Source: Oopsacas minuta (lineage: Eukaryota; Porifera; Hexactinellida; Lyssacinosida; Leucopsacidae). From it: a DNA stretch of 64,000 nucleotides. This document shows, one piece after another, positions 14,201-25,400 of the stretch. The stretch spans positions 372,001-436,000 of the forward strand of contig JAKMXF010000088.1 of the NCBI GenBank assembly GCA_024704765.1, given 5' to 3'. The position numbers were made by a program, and so were the translations under genes. Position 1 is the first letter of the stretch, and each line of letters starts with the position of its first letter. Under the pieces are notes generated by a model. It was not told the DNA's origin. It was given only the letters and a program-made list of their open reading frames with translations, and searched no databases.

Positions 14201-14568
14201 GCGATAAAATCTTCAGGTTGAATATCGAAATGATCGCGGAGATGACGAAAAGCAGCTGGTGAATAACTTTTAAGCGAAAAATGTTTATATTTATGAGCTG
14301 GAGTGGATTCACTGCCTTGATGTGGAAACGGAATGTTATCCGCGGTTAGGAAATCAGGGAGTAGTAAATCTCTTTTGGGTTTGGGACTAATTTTAGCTAG
14401 AGAGTGTGCAATACCGAATTGTATCGTGGTCATTAATGCCTCGGTGTCTGTTTGTACTTCATCGATTGCGGAGAATCGTGGAATCTTATCAACTTCAGCA
14501 AAACTATTTTTCGTTGTAGATGGTAGGTTTTCCAATGTGAGAACTGGACTTTGAATTGTCAATGCCAT
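11266..14568 (-). CDS. PIP5K1: Phosphatidylinositol 4-phosphate 5-kinase, type I
   Basis: Phosphorylates PI4P to PI(4,5)P2 at the plasma membrane, a lipid that controls actin assembly, adhesion and endocytosis. Three coding exons, 14038-14568, 13308-13726 and 11266-11893, join to 1,578 nt and 525 aa, near the usual 540-560 aa. The nucleotide loop GASGS is at 137-141 and the ATP-binding lysine of IIKT is K154. DLKGS is at 219-223, MDYSLL at 281-286 and the catalytic IID at about 373-375. The specificity loop KKKIEHAMK (383-391) has Glu at the position that is Glu in type I and Ala in type II kinases, so a 5-kinase acting on PI4P is inferred. The C-terminal tail after about residue 420 is divergent. 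The ATG at 14568 gives an N-terminus of about 48 residues before the conserved core. Confidence 0.95.
13871..14005. mobile_element. Short TIR element, M1 family, in PIP5K intron 1
   Basis: Left end CAGTCAACTCCAGTCATATC, right end GATATAACAGGAATTGACTG followed by TA. The inner block TTTGACGGTTAGGGACCATA matches the family consensus. It lies in the intron, 32 bp from the donor of exon 1, with no visible effect on the splice site. Confidence 0.8.
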
Positions 14569-14870
14569 TTAGAAGATTTTGAATTTATTTCATTGAAGGA
14601 AGCCCAACTATTTATACCAGCGAGCTAGCTATCAATTGAAAGTCCTAGTTTTGCATTATATTACAGATTATAGTATGACTATGTATTAATTTGAATTTTA
14701 TTGTTTATATTTACATAAACTATCATATGAGAGTATTCAAGATTCGAACCTAATAGTGGAATAATTTGAATATGAATAGTTACGCATAATAGAAATATTG
14801 TAACAATAGAAAATATCTGAGATCATGGAATTAAATAATACATATCCACCATAAGGCTAATGCTTTGTTG

Positions 14871-15362
14871 CAGGGGCGTAGATCCGGGAATTTTTCTGGG
14901 GGGATGGAGAATTTAAAACTAGCACTTTTCTACATATGACAAATATGAATATGCCATAATCGTAGTCATTAAACTTCCTAACTCGCCAAAAAGATAGATA
15001 CACAATAATAAAAACAGCTAAGAACATAGATAATAGTATATATAATATACTTTATGCTTGGTAGTGTGAAGAGAACCTATTGATATAATATATCTAGATT
15101 AAAGTATAAATTATTCGGAGAGACTCTACGCGTGAGAATTATTAATAAGCACGATAGAGATTATTCACAAGTATACATTTATCCGGATTATGGCATATAT
15201 CTCAATGAGTAGATAGGGAATGACATCTCAGATTCATATCTTTGAAAACATACTTGAGAACAGTGTAATTTGAATATAACAAGATGATAATCTGCTGAAA
15301 CTCAAAAGTTAAAATGTATGGGGGATGATTACATAGAGCATCCCCCAGGATCTACGCCCCTG
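14871..15362. mobile_element. Non-autonomous hAT-like element with 8-bp TSD
   Basis: The element starts CAGGGGCGTAGATCC and ends GGATCTACGCCCCTG, a perfect 15-bp terminal inverted repeat. It is flanked on both sides by the identical 8-bp duplication CTTTGTTG (14863-14870 and 15363-15370). An 8-bp duplication with CAGGGGCG-type ends is typical of the hAT superfamily. The 492-bp interior is AT-rich with no long open frame, so it would depend on a transposase encoded elsewhere. Confidence 0.9.
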
Positions 15363-15490
15363 CTTTGTTGGAAATTCGTTTCAGCGCGAATTTCCAATTA
15401 AAATACATACTGTCACTCTGTCAGCATCAATACAGGGACGTTGGAAGCACAAAAGTATTGGTGCAGCATTCATCATACTTTGATCATTAG

Positions 15491-15640
15491 CCGAATATGA
15501 CCGGGAAAAAGTGTGATTTTATGACGTCAAAATGGTGCTAAAAGCTCAATTTGGGTGGGAATTGGTTCAAACGCAGCGGTAAAATTATAATGTTCCTTTT
15601 CGTTATGAACTTACAGTAACACTTTAGCCGTATTCGGTTA
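15491..15640. repeat. Partial copy of the 27.7-28.0 kb foldback repeat
   Basis: Shares the ordered blocks AAAAAGTGTGATTTTA, GACGTCAA, GGTGCTAAAA, TTCCTTTTCGTTA and CACTTTRGCCGT with the right half of the inverted repeat near 27,830-27,980. The left inverted arm is not visible here, so this copy is one-sided. Confidence 0.65.
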
Positions 15641-16091
15641 AATGTAATTATATTGGTGTGTATGGTAACCGAATTCCAGTAAAATGGTCTTATATCGGCA
15701 TGAATTATCAGGGGGAATTGGTTAATAAACACTAATATTTACAACTGATTATTTATGCAAAATTATCCACAGAAGAAACCAGGATGTTCGGTAGAATTAC
15801 TATACGTACAATGGATACAAAGTAAAATGAAATACTAGAATACGGAATCTCTATTACATCGGCTCACAATCGGTGTTCCCGGCGACGGCACCCTTGTATG
15901 TCTCAGAAATTGCGTCACCAAACTATCACTGTCATAAAACAAATTACAGTAGACTCAGCTTAATGAGGTCACATCGGGAGGCCATTTGGACCCGATTAAG
16001 CGGAATAAAGGTGATGACACAATAACCGGATTGGTTTAACACTATTTGTAACGGGGGGTTTGGAAAAATCTAAAGAAAACTTTACCTATCG

Positions 16092-16359
16092 TATTTATTC
16101 GAATAGTAGCCGGGACGATTATTAATTTTAACCCCCTCTTAGGGGGGGGGCGATTATTCGAGTGAAGTGATTAGGTAGGTACTAGGTAGATATTCATTTT
16201 ATCCGCAGTAATGCAATTAGTATTTACATTGACCTACTATTTGAATAAATACCGTATTAACAATTCGGGATAGGCGATTATTAATTTCAAACCCCCAAAA
16301 GGGGGGCGATTATTCGAGGGAGGCGATTATTTGAATAGGGGCTACTATTCGAATAAATA
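16092..16359. mobile_element. Element(s) with TATTTATTCGAATAGTAGCC inverted ends
   Basis: The left end TATTTATTCGAATAGTAGCC is the reverse complement of the right end GGCTACTATTCGAATAAATA. Inside, two similar blocks each hold CGATTATTAATTT, a run of C, a run of G and GCGATTATTCGAG. This looks like two partial copies side by side or one internally duplicated copy. Non-coding. A related block (GAGGGCTACTATTCGAGTAAA) occurs near 28,157. Confidence 0.65.
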
Positions 16360-16679
16360 ATGTTCTATATATGCTGCGTTCGAAATGTTCATTCAGGATA
16401 GAAAATTGTCAACTAGAACTAGGGATCATGATAAGGATATAATACAAAACAAATTGAATAATTCTGACTGCAATATATTACAAACTAACATCACCAGCAT
16501 ATAGATAGAAATACATAATACAACAATAAAAATATATAAACCAGATCACATCTCAGTCAAGAATACAAACAAATCAATGAATGCAATTAGGGGGTTGATG
16601 CGTATTCATATATCGGGTACCATGGATGAGGAATTGAAGAATAATCCTCAAATATTATTAAAATCGTGAAATCAATTTT

Positions 16680-19600
16680 TCAAAAGAAAGTCGATTCTTC
16701 ACTCCGCTGGCTTCTAGATGGAGGTTTCCTTGGATTACTTACTTTATTGAAAATAGCAATTTTATCAGAGAGACTAGTATCGTGTCCATTTATGTCATCA
16801 AATTGTGCGGCCAAGGGAGGTTGGCTTATTACCCTTGATTTAGTTGGATTACGTTGATACGGGTAGTGATTAATTTGTTGTTCACCTGCTGGAATGGAAG
16901 GGAGGGAAGGAAGCACACGAGGAGTAGGTATAGGATTAGGTATACGGGTGTCAGGCATGTGTTTGGGAGGCGGGGGCTTATACGGATATTTGTCTTGCTC
17001 CTGTATGTAAGTTGGGTTTGTAGGATTTTCAATACTTTTTTTCACATTAGTTGAATAGGTTGGGTTTGGCTGATAGGTTGGAGTATTTTGTGAGGAATAA
17101 TAAGACGAATCTCTTGGGTTAATATTATGTAGATTTGAAGGGTTTGAATTGTAAGAGAAGGCACTAGAAGGATTCGAGCTGTAGGGTGGATTAAATGAAG
17201 GAATGTTAGGGGGATTATGAGACGGAGGAGCTGGGTTGTTATATGAAGATTGGGGAATAGAATTTGAAGGTATTTTGCTTTGTGTTGAGTTAGTCTTTGG
17301 AGGTAAAACTGGAGCAAATGCTCTCGGATTATTAGTCCGGTCAGGTTCTTTGAGTTTATCCTCATCAACTGATGACAGTTGTCGTTTTGGTCCCACTTTT
17401 GTTTTTAGGACGAGTGAACTACGATGCGGGGGCCCTGATTTCTTCTGCATACCTGATTTTTTCGGACCTAACTCACCAAGCTCAATTTTAGATAATAAAT
17501 CATCCAAAAGTCCCTTTTTGTTGTTGCCATGTTCATCGGAATTTGTTAATTCTTCCTCTTCACGACGTTTCATATTTTCGCGTTTTTTCTTCGCGGCTTC
17601 TTCCACTTCTCTCTTGTGCAGTTCTTTCTTTCTAGTTTCGCGAATTAATTCATTTTCTTTACGCGCTTTTTCAAAGATGTTGATGAATTTCACAAAATAC
17701 GCAAAGAAATCTTCTGTATTTACTTTCCGTGGATCCATTGCAAACCATCTGATAGTCTCATGTAAGGAAGATTCCATATCTTTGTAGAGTTTCTTTATTG
17801 ATTTGTGTTCTTGTTCTGTCTCTTTCAAGAATTCAGGCATCACCTAGGTGCATACAGACTCAAGTAAATATGAAAATTAGAACTGATGAATGGGGGACAA
17901 TTCGTCGATCGTCGCATAGAAATAACTCTGAATGTGTAATATATTACTCTGAAACGCGTGAATATAGCATACAATTAATCTATAACACCTCATTTAGTGC
18001 TAGATCGAATTTGCAAACAGTAGTAAGACTTAAGACCGTGCAATTGTTGAAATTTGACGATAACAACAAATCTGTTGTAATGAAAATCGTTTGAAAAAGT
18101 TGAATGCAAACAGCCAGAGATTAAGATATTGATAATATCCCGTTTTTTTAGGAAGAGAATTCACTATTTTTGTGTCAATTAGAGAGACAGATAATGGAAA
18201 TCTCCAACACTTACAAACCTTATGGTAACGCTCATAAGAATCAATCTTACTCTCATCAGAGTAGTGCTTTAATTCCTGTCTAACTTCATCAATACAGTTT
18301 GACATATTCCGTATTTGAGACCTGAGATTCTCGTCATTAACTTTTGCAGCCATTCTAACTTCTTCCAATTCCAGAACAAACTTCAGTAAGTCAGGCTCCA
18401 CACCTTCAATAACTTCTACAATGAAGTTCATTAGGTTCAATGTGTGATCGTTTGTTTTAGTGCCATCTAATTTGGTTAGGGATTCTAGATGGAATCCTGC
18501 TGTCTGGGCATGTTTGGTACCTAAAACATTGTATTGTGTAAACTGATAGAAACCACAATAATCGGGGCCTGTGGAAACGAAGTGAAAAATAGAGCGATTT
18601 CCTAGTCAAATACATATTAACCTCCACAAACGGGAATTGGCAGAAACAGGGAAAGGAAGCAAAGTATTATCCAGGAGCTCTTCTAGGCGTATGATTTGAT
18701 GATATTACATTTAGGAGTATGAAATTTGAGGATCTTTCTCTTTACCATAACACAAATTTACTTACTTAGTAGGCATATGAAAATTTGAGAGAAGGAGGGC
18801 TAGGAGCGTGCTTCGAAATACTTGTATAACTCCCTATAAGGCGTTTGCATTTTTCGAGGTCCCTGACACCCAGTTTGTGGAGGTTACTGGTTACATTGTA
18901 ATGAAATAATTATGTTTAGCTAATATTTAATATCTTGGTCAATTTCTATAACTCCAGAATTAACATAAATTTAGAATATAAACATACCAGCATTCATCTT
19001 GTTACCAATCAACAGAACATATTCTATAACTTTCCTCAGTCGTTTAGAATTCTTAACCTTCTCACTAGTATCTTTAATACATCTTAGTTGAGGAACTAAT
19101 TCTTGTATTTCATTCTTGATTCTCTGTCTGAAAATCATAGTTCTGAGTCTTAATTCTAATCTGTCAATTTTAGTGACTACTAGTAAGAAGCGTTCTGATA
19201 CATTTAAGTTCTCAAAGCGATACCTAATGTGTAGTTTATGATATAAAGATCTGGCATAGTGATCTCAATTATAAGATATTATTTCGGTTGTCACAAAAGC
19301 ATAATTATATGCATGAGTTAAGCCTTTGGGAGTATATCAGCGGTCCCAAATTCGGGTCCATGGTCCAGATGTGAAAAGGTTGGGAACCGATGGATTAGGC
19401 TATTTCCTTAACCAAGGGGATTATGAAATTATTGATGAAGTGCTTCAGGAATCGTTAAAAATGCATACATATCATAAAATAGCAAGTTTGATAATGTTTT
19501 GATTAACTGAAGTTGAACTCACTTGTTTTTGAGGTCATTCAATTTCTGAATATCAATTGAGCTTGGAAGGAACTTTAGTAAATCTACCAGCATCTAAATG

Positions 19601-22377
19601 AGGATAAATAATAAGATTCTAATTATCATATATTTGTCTAAAGCACAGCGAAAATTCCGAATTTATTTTGACTTGTATAAGTATATGAAGCCCCTAAAAT
19701 TGCTACCCCCTTATTATAGAACTCCCGTTATGCTAAACACGGATATATCGAAGTCTGAAAGTATACAAATATGGTTCCAAAACATCAAAGTAACATAATT
19801 TCCATCGGTTATATCGAATTATTTGGCTGTCGTTTGAGCTTCGATATAACAGGAGTTGACTGGAATGTATAAATGCGAATAATTCCGTGTAACGAAATTT
19901 CAATCAGATTTGTCGCCTACAAACTCAGATAATTATTTAATGAATATACATATATCAATACCTGCTCACTGAGTGCCTCATCCATAGTTATAATCATTCT
20001 CTTAATTTGCTCACTAGAGTATCTGGATGATCTCAAAAATATCCCGATATTCTGAGCAGCTTGTTTAGTTATAACTTGTGGCTCTGTTTGCTCTCTTTGA
20101 GCTACTGATGGTTTCTCTTTCTCTGTTTTATTATTCTCAAGATCGTGTGTAGCTCCCTGTTTTACAAACTTCTTTGATAGATCTATTTCTAATTGCTTTG
20201 TTAGTAAGCTAAAAAGACAAGATTTATGAATATGGGAATAGTGGAGAACAATTGTCAATAGCAGTTTGTCCGCATCATTACTTCAAATCAAAGTAACTCC
20301 CATTGTATTAACACGAATATATCGAATATCCGCTTATATCAAACTGAGAAATTATACAAATTGTATAAAAATAGGCCCAAACCGTCAAAGTAAAATACAT
20401 TACATCGGTTGTATCGAAGTAATTATCACGGTCCCTTGAGCTTCGATATAACAGGAGTTGCTAATTAACTATACAATAGTATTAAACTATTCAATGTTTG
20501 CTTACTTATGCTCATTGAGTCCTACCCATATTGTATCACGAGTAATATCCTGCTCGTTGATTTTCTTCCAGAAGAAATGTGACATACCAGGTATTTGGTC
20601 ATACTTTTGTTTTTGAATTTGTACACCTTTTCTTTGTATTGTTGCAGTAGCAGTGTCGCTGGTACCGAGCTTAGCTGCTACTTCTGGGAGATTGGGAGGA
20701 GGGTTTGGAATGTTTGGTTGTATTTCTGGGAGATCAGCTGGTGGGTAAGGTATCGTGAATCTAAATTGAAGAAAATATATAAATTTAACGTACTACTTCT
20801 TTCAAACATAAATTTAGTTTCCATTCATCTTAACACAATCCCTATTTGGATATAACATACACTCTGATAGTACGTACATGTATAAAGCACAAATTCCATA
20901 ATAATAATATGTTCAAATGCGCTGTACATTAGGGTGTTAATGATATGATATCTACTAGAACAATTCAAATTTAATAGATTTATTGCCAACTTACTTTCCC
21001 TGTGAGGTAGTAACAGAAACAAGGCCAGTAGGATTAGATTCCTTTTTCCCAACAGCTTTATTACCTTCACTACTTGATGTAGTCTGTTTCACAGAATTTA
21101 CAGATGTATTACCATGAGGAACACCAGGTTCATCCCCTGGGGGCGGAGCTATGTCCCCTCGGTCAATTACATCTTGTAGCTCATCTACTTTCTGTTGTAG
21201 AACTGATGTTTGTACTTCTAACTCGTGGAAACGGAGTTGTTCATCTTTTACTTGTTGTTCAAACTTTAGAGCTCTTTCACGGGATTCTTCTACATGAGCC
21301 TGATTAAGAGATGATTTGTTAAAAGTCAATGGAATCTCGTTAAAGACGAACAAATACAATTACACACACAATGATTATTCAATTAGTATTACGCGATGAT
21401 ATATTCAAAATTCGGAAGGAAAGCATTTACAATCTATTCACGTTATATCAAGGACGATTAAAGTGAAGTTTCCTATTAACCTAAATATTATAGCATTGCT
21501 ATAAACTGTGGCTGAATGCTTCCTTACTACAACGGTATAAATAGAAGATTACCTTGGTCAGCATATTATCAATAATTGGATCTACAGCTAATTCAAATTT
21601 CCTATGAGTCAAAGAATCAGGATCAGTACCATTCTTCTGCAATACAATCTGTGTAATGCATTGTTCTATTAGTTTGAAGTATAAAGGACGGATATAGTAG
21701 TCATCTCGGATTAATAGTAAATGTTGGAAAATACTAAGAAGTGATTTTTCTGCTTCAGAGCCTTGTGTGATCATCGTGAGAAGCTAAAAATATTATTAAG
21801 GTAACTAATTTTTATTTTTCTGACAAGCAATCCAAGTTGTCATTTGATAGTATTTATGTAGATCCGGGCCTGTTTTGAAAATATTATTTCCAATACAAAG
21901 TCTTTTGCTTGTGTGATTCTAAATTTGGTGTTGAATATTTATAGTCAAATATTTTCTGTACTTATAATACCATAACTACAGTTGCATGTATGTATTATAT
22001 CAAGTACAATAATATTTTTCGGACCATATGTACAGTACAACAAGAAATATCATGATTGTCGTGACGTCACCAATTGCTTTAGGGATACAAGCAACTGAGA
22101 TCGCTAGGTGAATTAGTGCAGAACACGGTGTCCGAGGCAGGTATTCAGGTCCTTGTGATGTAGAGTGAACTCGGATAAGACATATACCCCTTCGGAAAAC
22201 TATATAAGCACGTTACTATTCAAATAGGGATTTTATTAAAATGAATGGGAAATGTTGGTTTGTAAAAAGTAGTAATATGATCCAATTTTTACTGTACTTC
22301 TGGAGTTGTTAGAATGGATTAGTGGATATGTCATGCAACGAAATGTTGGATTTGGTAAATTTGACAATATTAAACAA

Positions 22378-22419
<42 letters not shown>

Positions 22420-25400
22420 TCGGAAATATCAATTTCGTTACCTGAAAAGCAGAATTAAGATCTGTGAAATCAGCTTGTATTCTATTCCATTTAGAAGATA
22501 ACTCATCAAGATCATCATTTTTAAGGTTGTCATAGAGTCTTAATTGTGTTTCAATTTCTTCAGGGACTGTAGGTCCTATTTCGTTAATGAATCCCTCTAG
22601 CCCAGCTATATATGGAATTTTGAATAATGGTTAGCAAAGTAGCACAAGGAAATTAATGCAAATACGACTTGTTAATGGCTCAAGATCCACCGCATAGGAT
22701 CCACTAGCATATTCTTGATATATAAGAATCGTACACGTCATTATTATACAAATATTATAGCTATCTGCTTAACTTACATCTAACCATCTCGCACCGGAGA
22801 TGAACTCTGAAATTAGAATCTTCTATCGGTACCAGGATAGAATTGATAAATAGAAAACATGCTGCTTGAACTAGAGGCTGATCAGATTCTAACATGTACT
22901 GTATTACAGGATCAAAGCGAGCTTGGTTCTTCTTGATTGCCTAATTACAGACATTCGTAATTAATTAAGGTTAATACAATATACAATTTTCTATGCGAAT
23001 AGACATGGACTATTAAATATATGATCAGACACTGTCGCTTGGATGTTTCGCCCCCGTTACATCATTTCTACACAGTAGTTTTATTTAGGGACCGAAAGCA
23101 GGATATAAATTGTTGAGGGCAGTGACGTATCTAGGATTTTAGCGAGGGGAGGGGAGGGCTGACCCTATGGTAAAGTAAACCTGAGTGAACGTATGTATTG
23201 TTACGGAATTTGAAAATGCATTAACAGTGAAAAGAAATGAAGTAAGTTTAAAGTTGTAATGAACTGACGTTCAATCGGTTTCATTCAAATTCTGTAGGAA
23301 TAAGTACACAAGGTTTATGAATTATATTACACATTTGAATATGCAAATTTTCAATCTGTATAAATTTGTACGGACGTGATTTTCCAATACAGTACATCCT
23401 CGATTACGCGGCTTCGTTTAGCGAAATAATCAACAGTAACAAGAATGTATCCACATTTGGCTACCTACATTTTGCAGTATTTGGACGGTTTATGGTATAA
23501 AGAAGAATCATCGGAAATTGATAAGCAATTTCTTAGGTAATCCAAATTGAGCTAAAAGTACAAATCATCAAACAACTTTTAGGCTAAACTTTTGATAAAA
23601 ACCTCCAAACACAACACAGAGCTTCCCACACAAAACTAATCAAACGTGCAAACCTACTTACGGTATCAGTTATTCAGCCAGATAGAATGATAGTGGCAAA
23701 TACAACCACGCCTAAAATTGATCATTTAACAATAGAACAATCATTTTGAGGTTAGTATTTAGATTAGCACACACTTCAAGCAAAGAAATAACAAAGAATC
23801 AAAATGAATTTGAATACAGTCAGGAAATCGATCAAGAACAGCCTCCGTCAGATTTGAAAAGTACAAATCACCAATTACTTAGCGAAAAACAAAGATTAGA
23901 AGAAGAAATGTATCAGCTCAAACAGAAAATGTTCTCAAACAAACAGCCTAATAATTGTGTATGATATATTATGTAATAATATATCTTATCTCGTTGTTTG
24001 TCCGTTGATATGTAAATTTATTGTTGTTTTCATGAATATAAGGAAACAAAATTAATCTCAAAATTTACGTAGATACTTGCTCTAAACGGCTACAAAGGAG
24101 GTTGATCTTACAAAATAATTCAATAACATATATGCCATATACGTATATTTGTGAATTACATTGTTCTAAATATAGCTATAATACTCAAAGGGGCCGTAAA
24201 TTTGGAGGATAATGGATACCTCGAGGCGCGATGCGCCGAGTTCATCACGAAGCGACGAGCCAAAGGCTCGTATATATATATATGACCGCAAGAATTTAGT
24301 ATATAAAAAAAGTCACACATAAACATAATATTCAACAAAATATTTCTTATCCAAAGATATAATTTCTAAGAATTTAGTAATCTCTTTAATACGAATTTCG
24401 GGATAAGACGAACAAATATACACACAAAATAGGTTCCTAAAATAGTAATTCAATTGGTATTACTCCAGTTAATACGAACTCCGGATAAAGCGAACAAACT
24501 TTGAACGTCTGTTGGTATTCATATCGTATTAACGAGGTGCCATTGTATCTGCGTATATTTCTTTCTAACAAGGATTCTTCTATCAGAAATTACACAAATA
24601 TCCCATATAAATTCGAAAACAAGTTGACGATTCATATTAACACAAATTCCATCAAGGAAATGGTCATAATAATAAGGAGCTTCGGAAATAAAGAGAAATC
24701 AATTCAATACAAATTGAATAGTCTTGTTACACAGTCTAATCTTACCAAACACATTTCATTGTAAGAGCATAGTTACTATTAATATATTGAATCTATTGAA
24801 ACACTCAAACTTTGAGCTATAAATACAAGGAATAATTCTAAATAATTACAATTTCAATTCTATCCAAATCAATAAATAATTATTTTAATATGAATACCCA
24901 AGATGTAATTTGCTCGAACAACAACAACAACAATATTGAGCAAGAAAAACAAAAACAACAAGAGATTAAAGAAGAAAGGATAAATGAAATCGCCGAGTTG
25001 ATGCAGACTAAATTTCAACTTTTAGCTCAGAAAAAGAGAATCGAGCAAGAAATCAACTTCTATCGACAGAAAATATTTTCAAATGAAAATCCAACTAATT
25101 CAGCCTAAAAGCTTCATATATTAGTTAAACCAATTTAAATCTGCAAATGCATTATTGTATGTTTACTAATAAAATGAATTAATAAATATCAGGTGAATAT
25201 CTTTGACACAATTATTAACCATATGGGAAATTGGGAATATAGGGGAGGTTAAGTTCAGTGGAACCTGGTTAATACGAATTTCTGGATAAGATGAGCTAAT
25301 ATAGACACAAAATCAGGTCCCTACAGTGTTATTCAATTGGCATTACTCCGACGAACTCTGGATAAAGCGAAAAAAAATTGACCATCAGTTGGTATTCGTA

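Larger units (their letters stand above)
14569..16679. other. Intergenic region between PIP5K and formin A
   Basis: No gene is seen. It is largely transposon-derived: a hAT-like element with target-site duplication (14871-15362), a repeat related to the large inverted repeat at 27.7-28.0 kb (about 15491-15640), an M5-type end (from about 15947) and a G/C-run element with TTATTCGAATAGTAGCC ends (16092-16359). Confidence 0.65.

Noticed and set aside
11266..14568. Assignment as a type II PIP4K.
   Set aside because: The specificity loop has Glu (KKKIEHAMK), as in type I 5-kinases, and the surrounding sequence aligns better with PIP5K1.
14742..14753. GATTCGAACC, resembling the complement of a tRNA T-arm.
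   Set aside because: No anticodon arm, D-arm or acceptor stem could be folded around it on the minus strand.
17236..17787. A 183-codon open frame on the plus strand opposite the last exon of formin A.
   Set aside because: It is the shadow of the DAD and Pro/Ser-rich tail coding sequence. Composition (Ser/Phe-rich) and position follow from the minus-strand gene.
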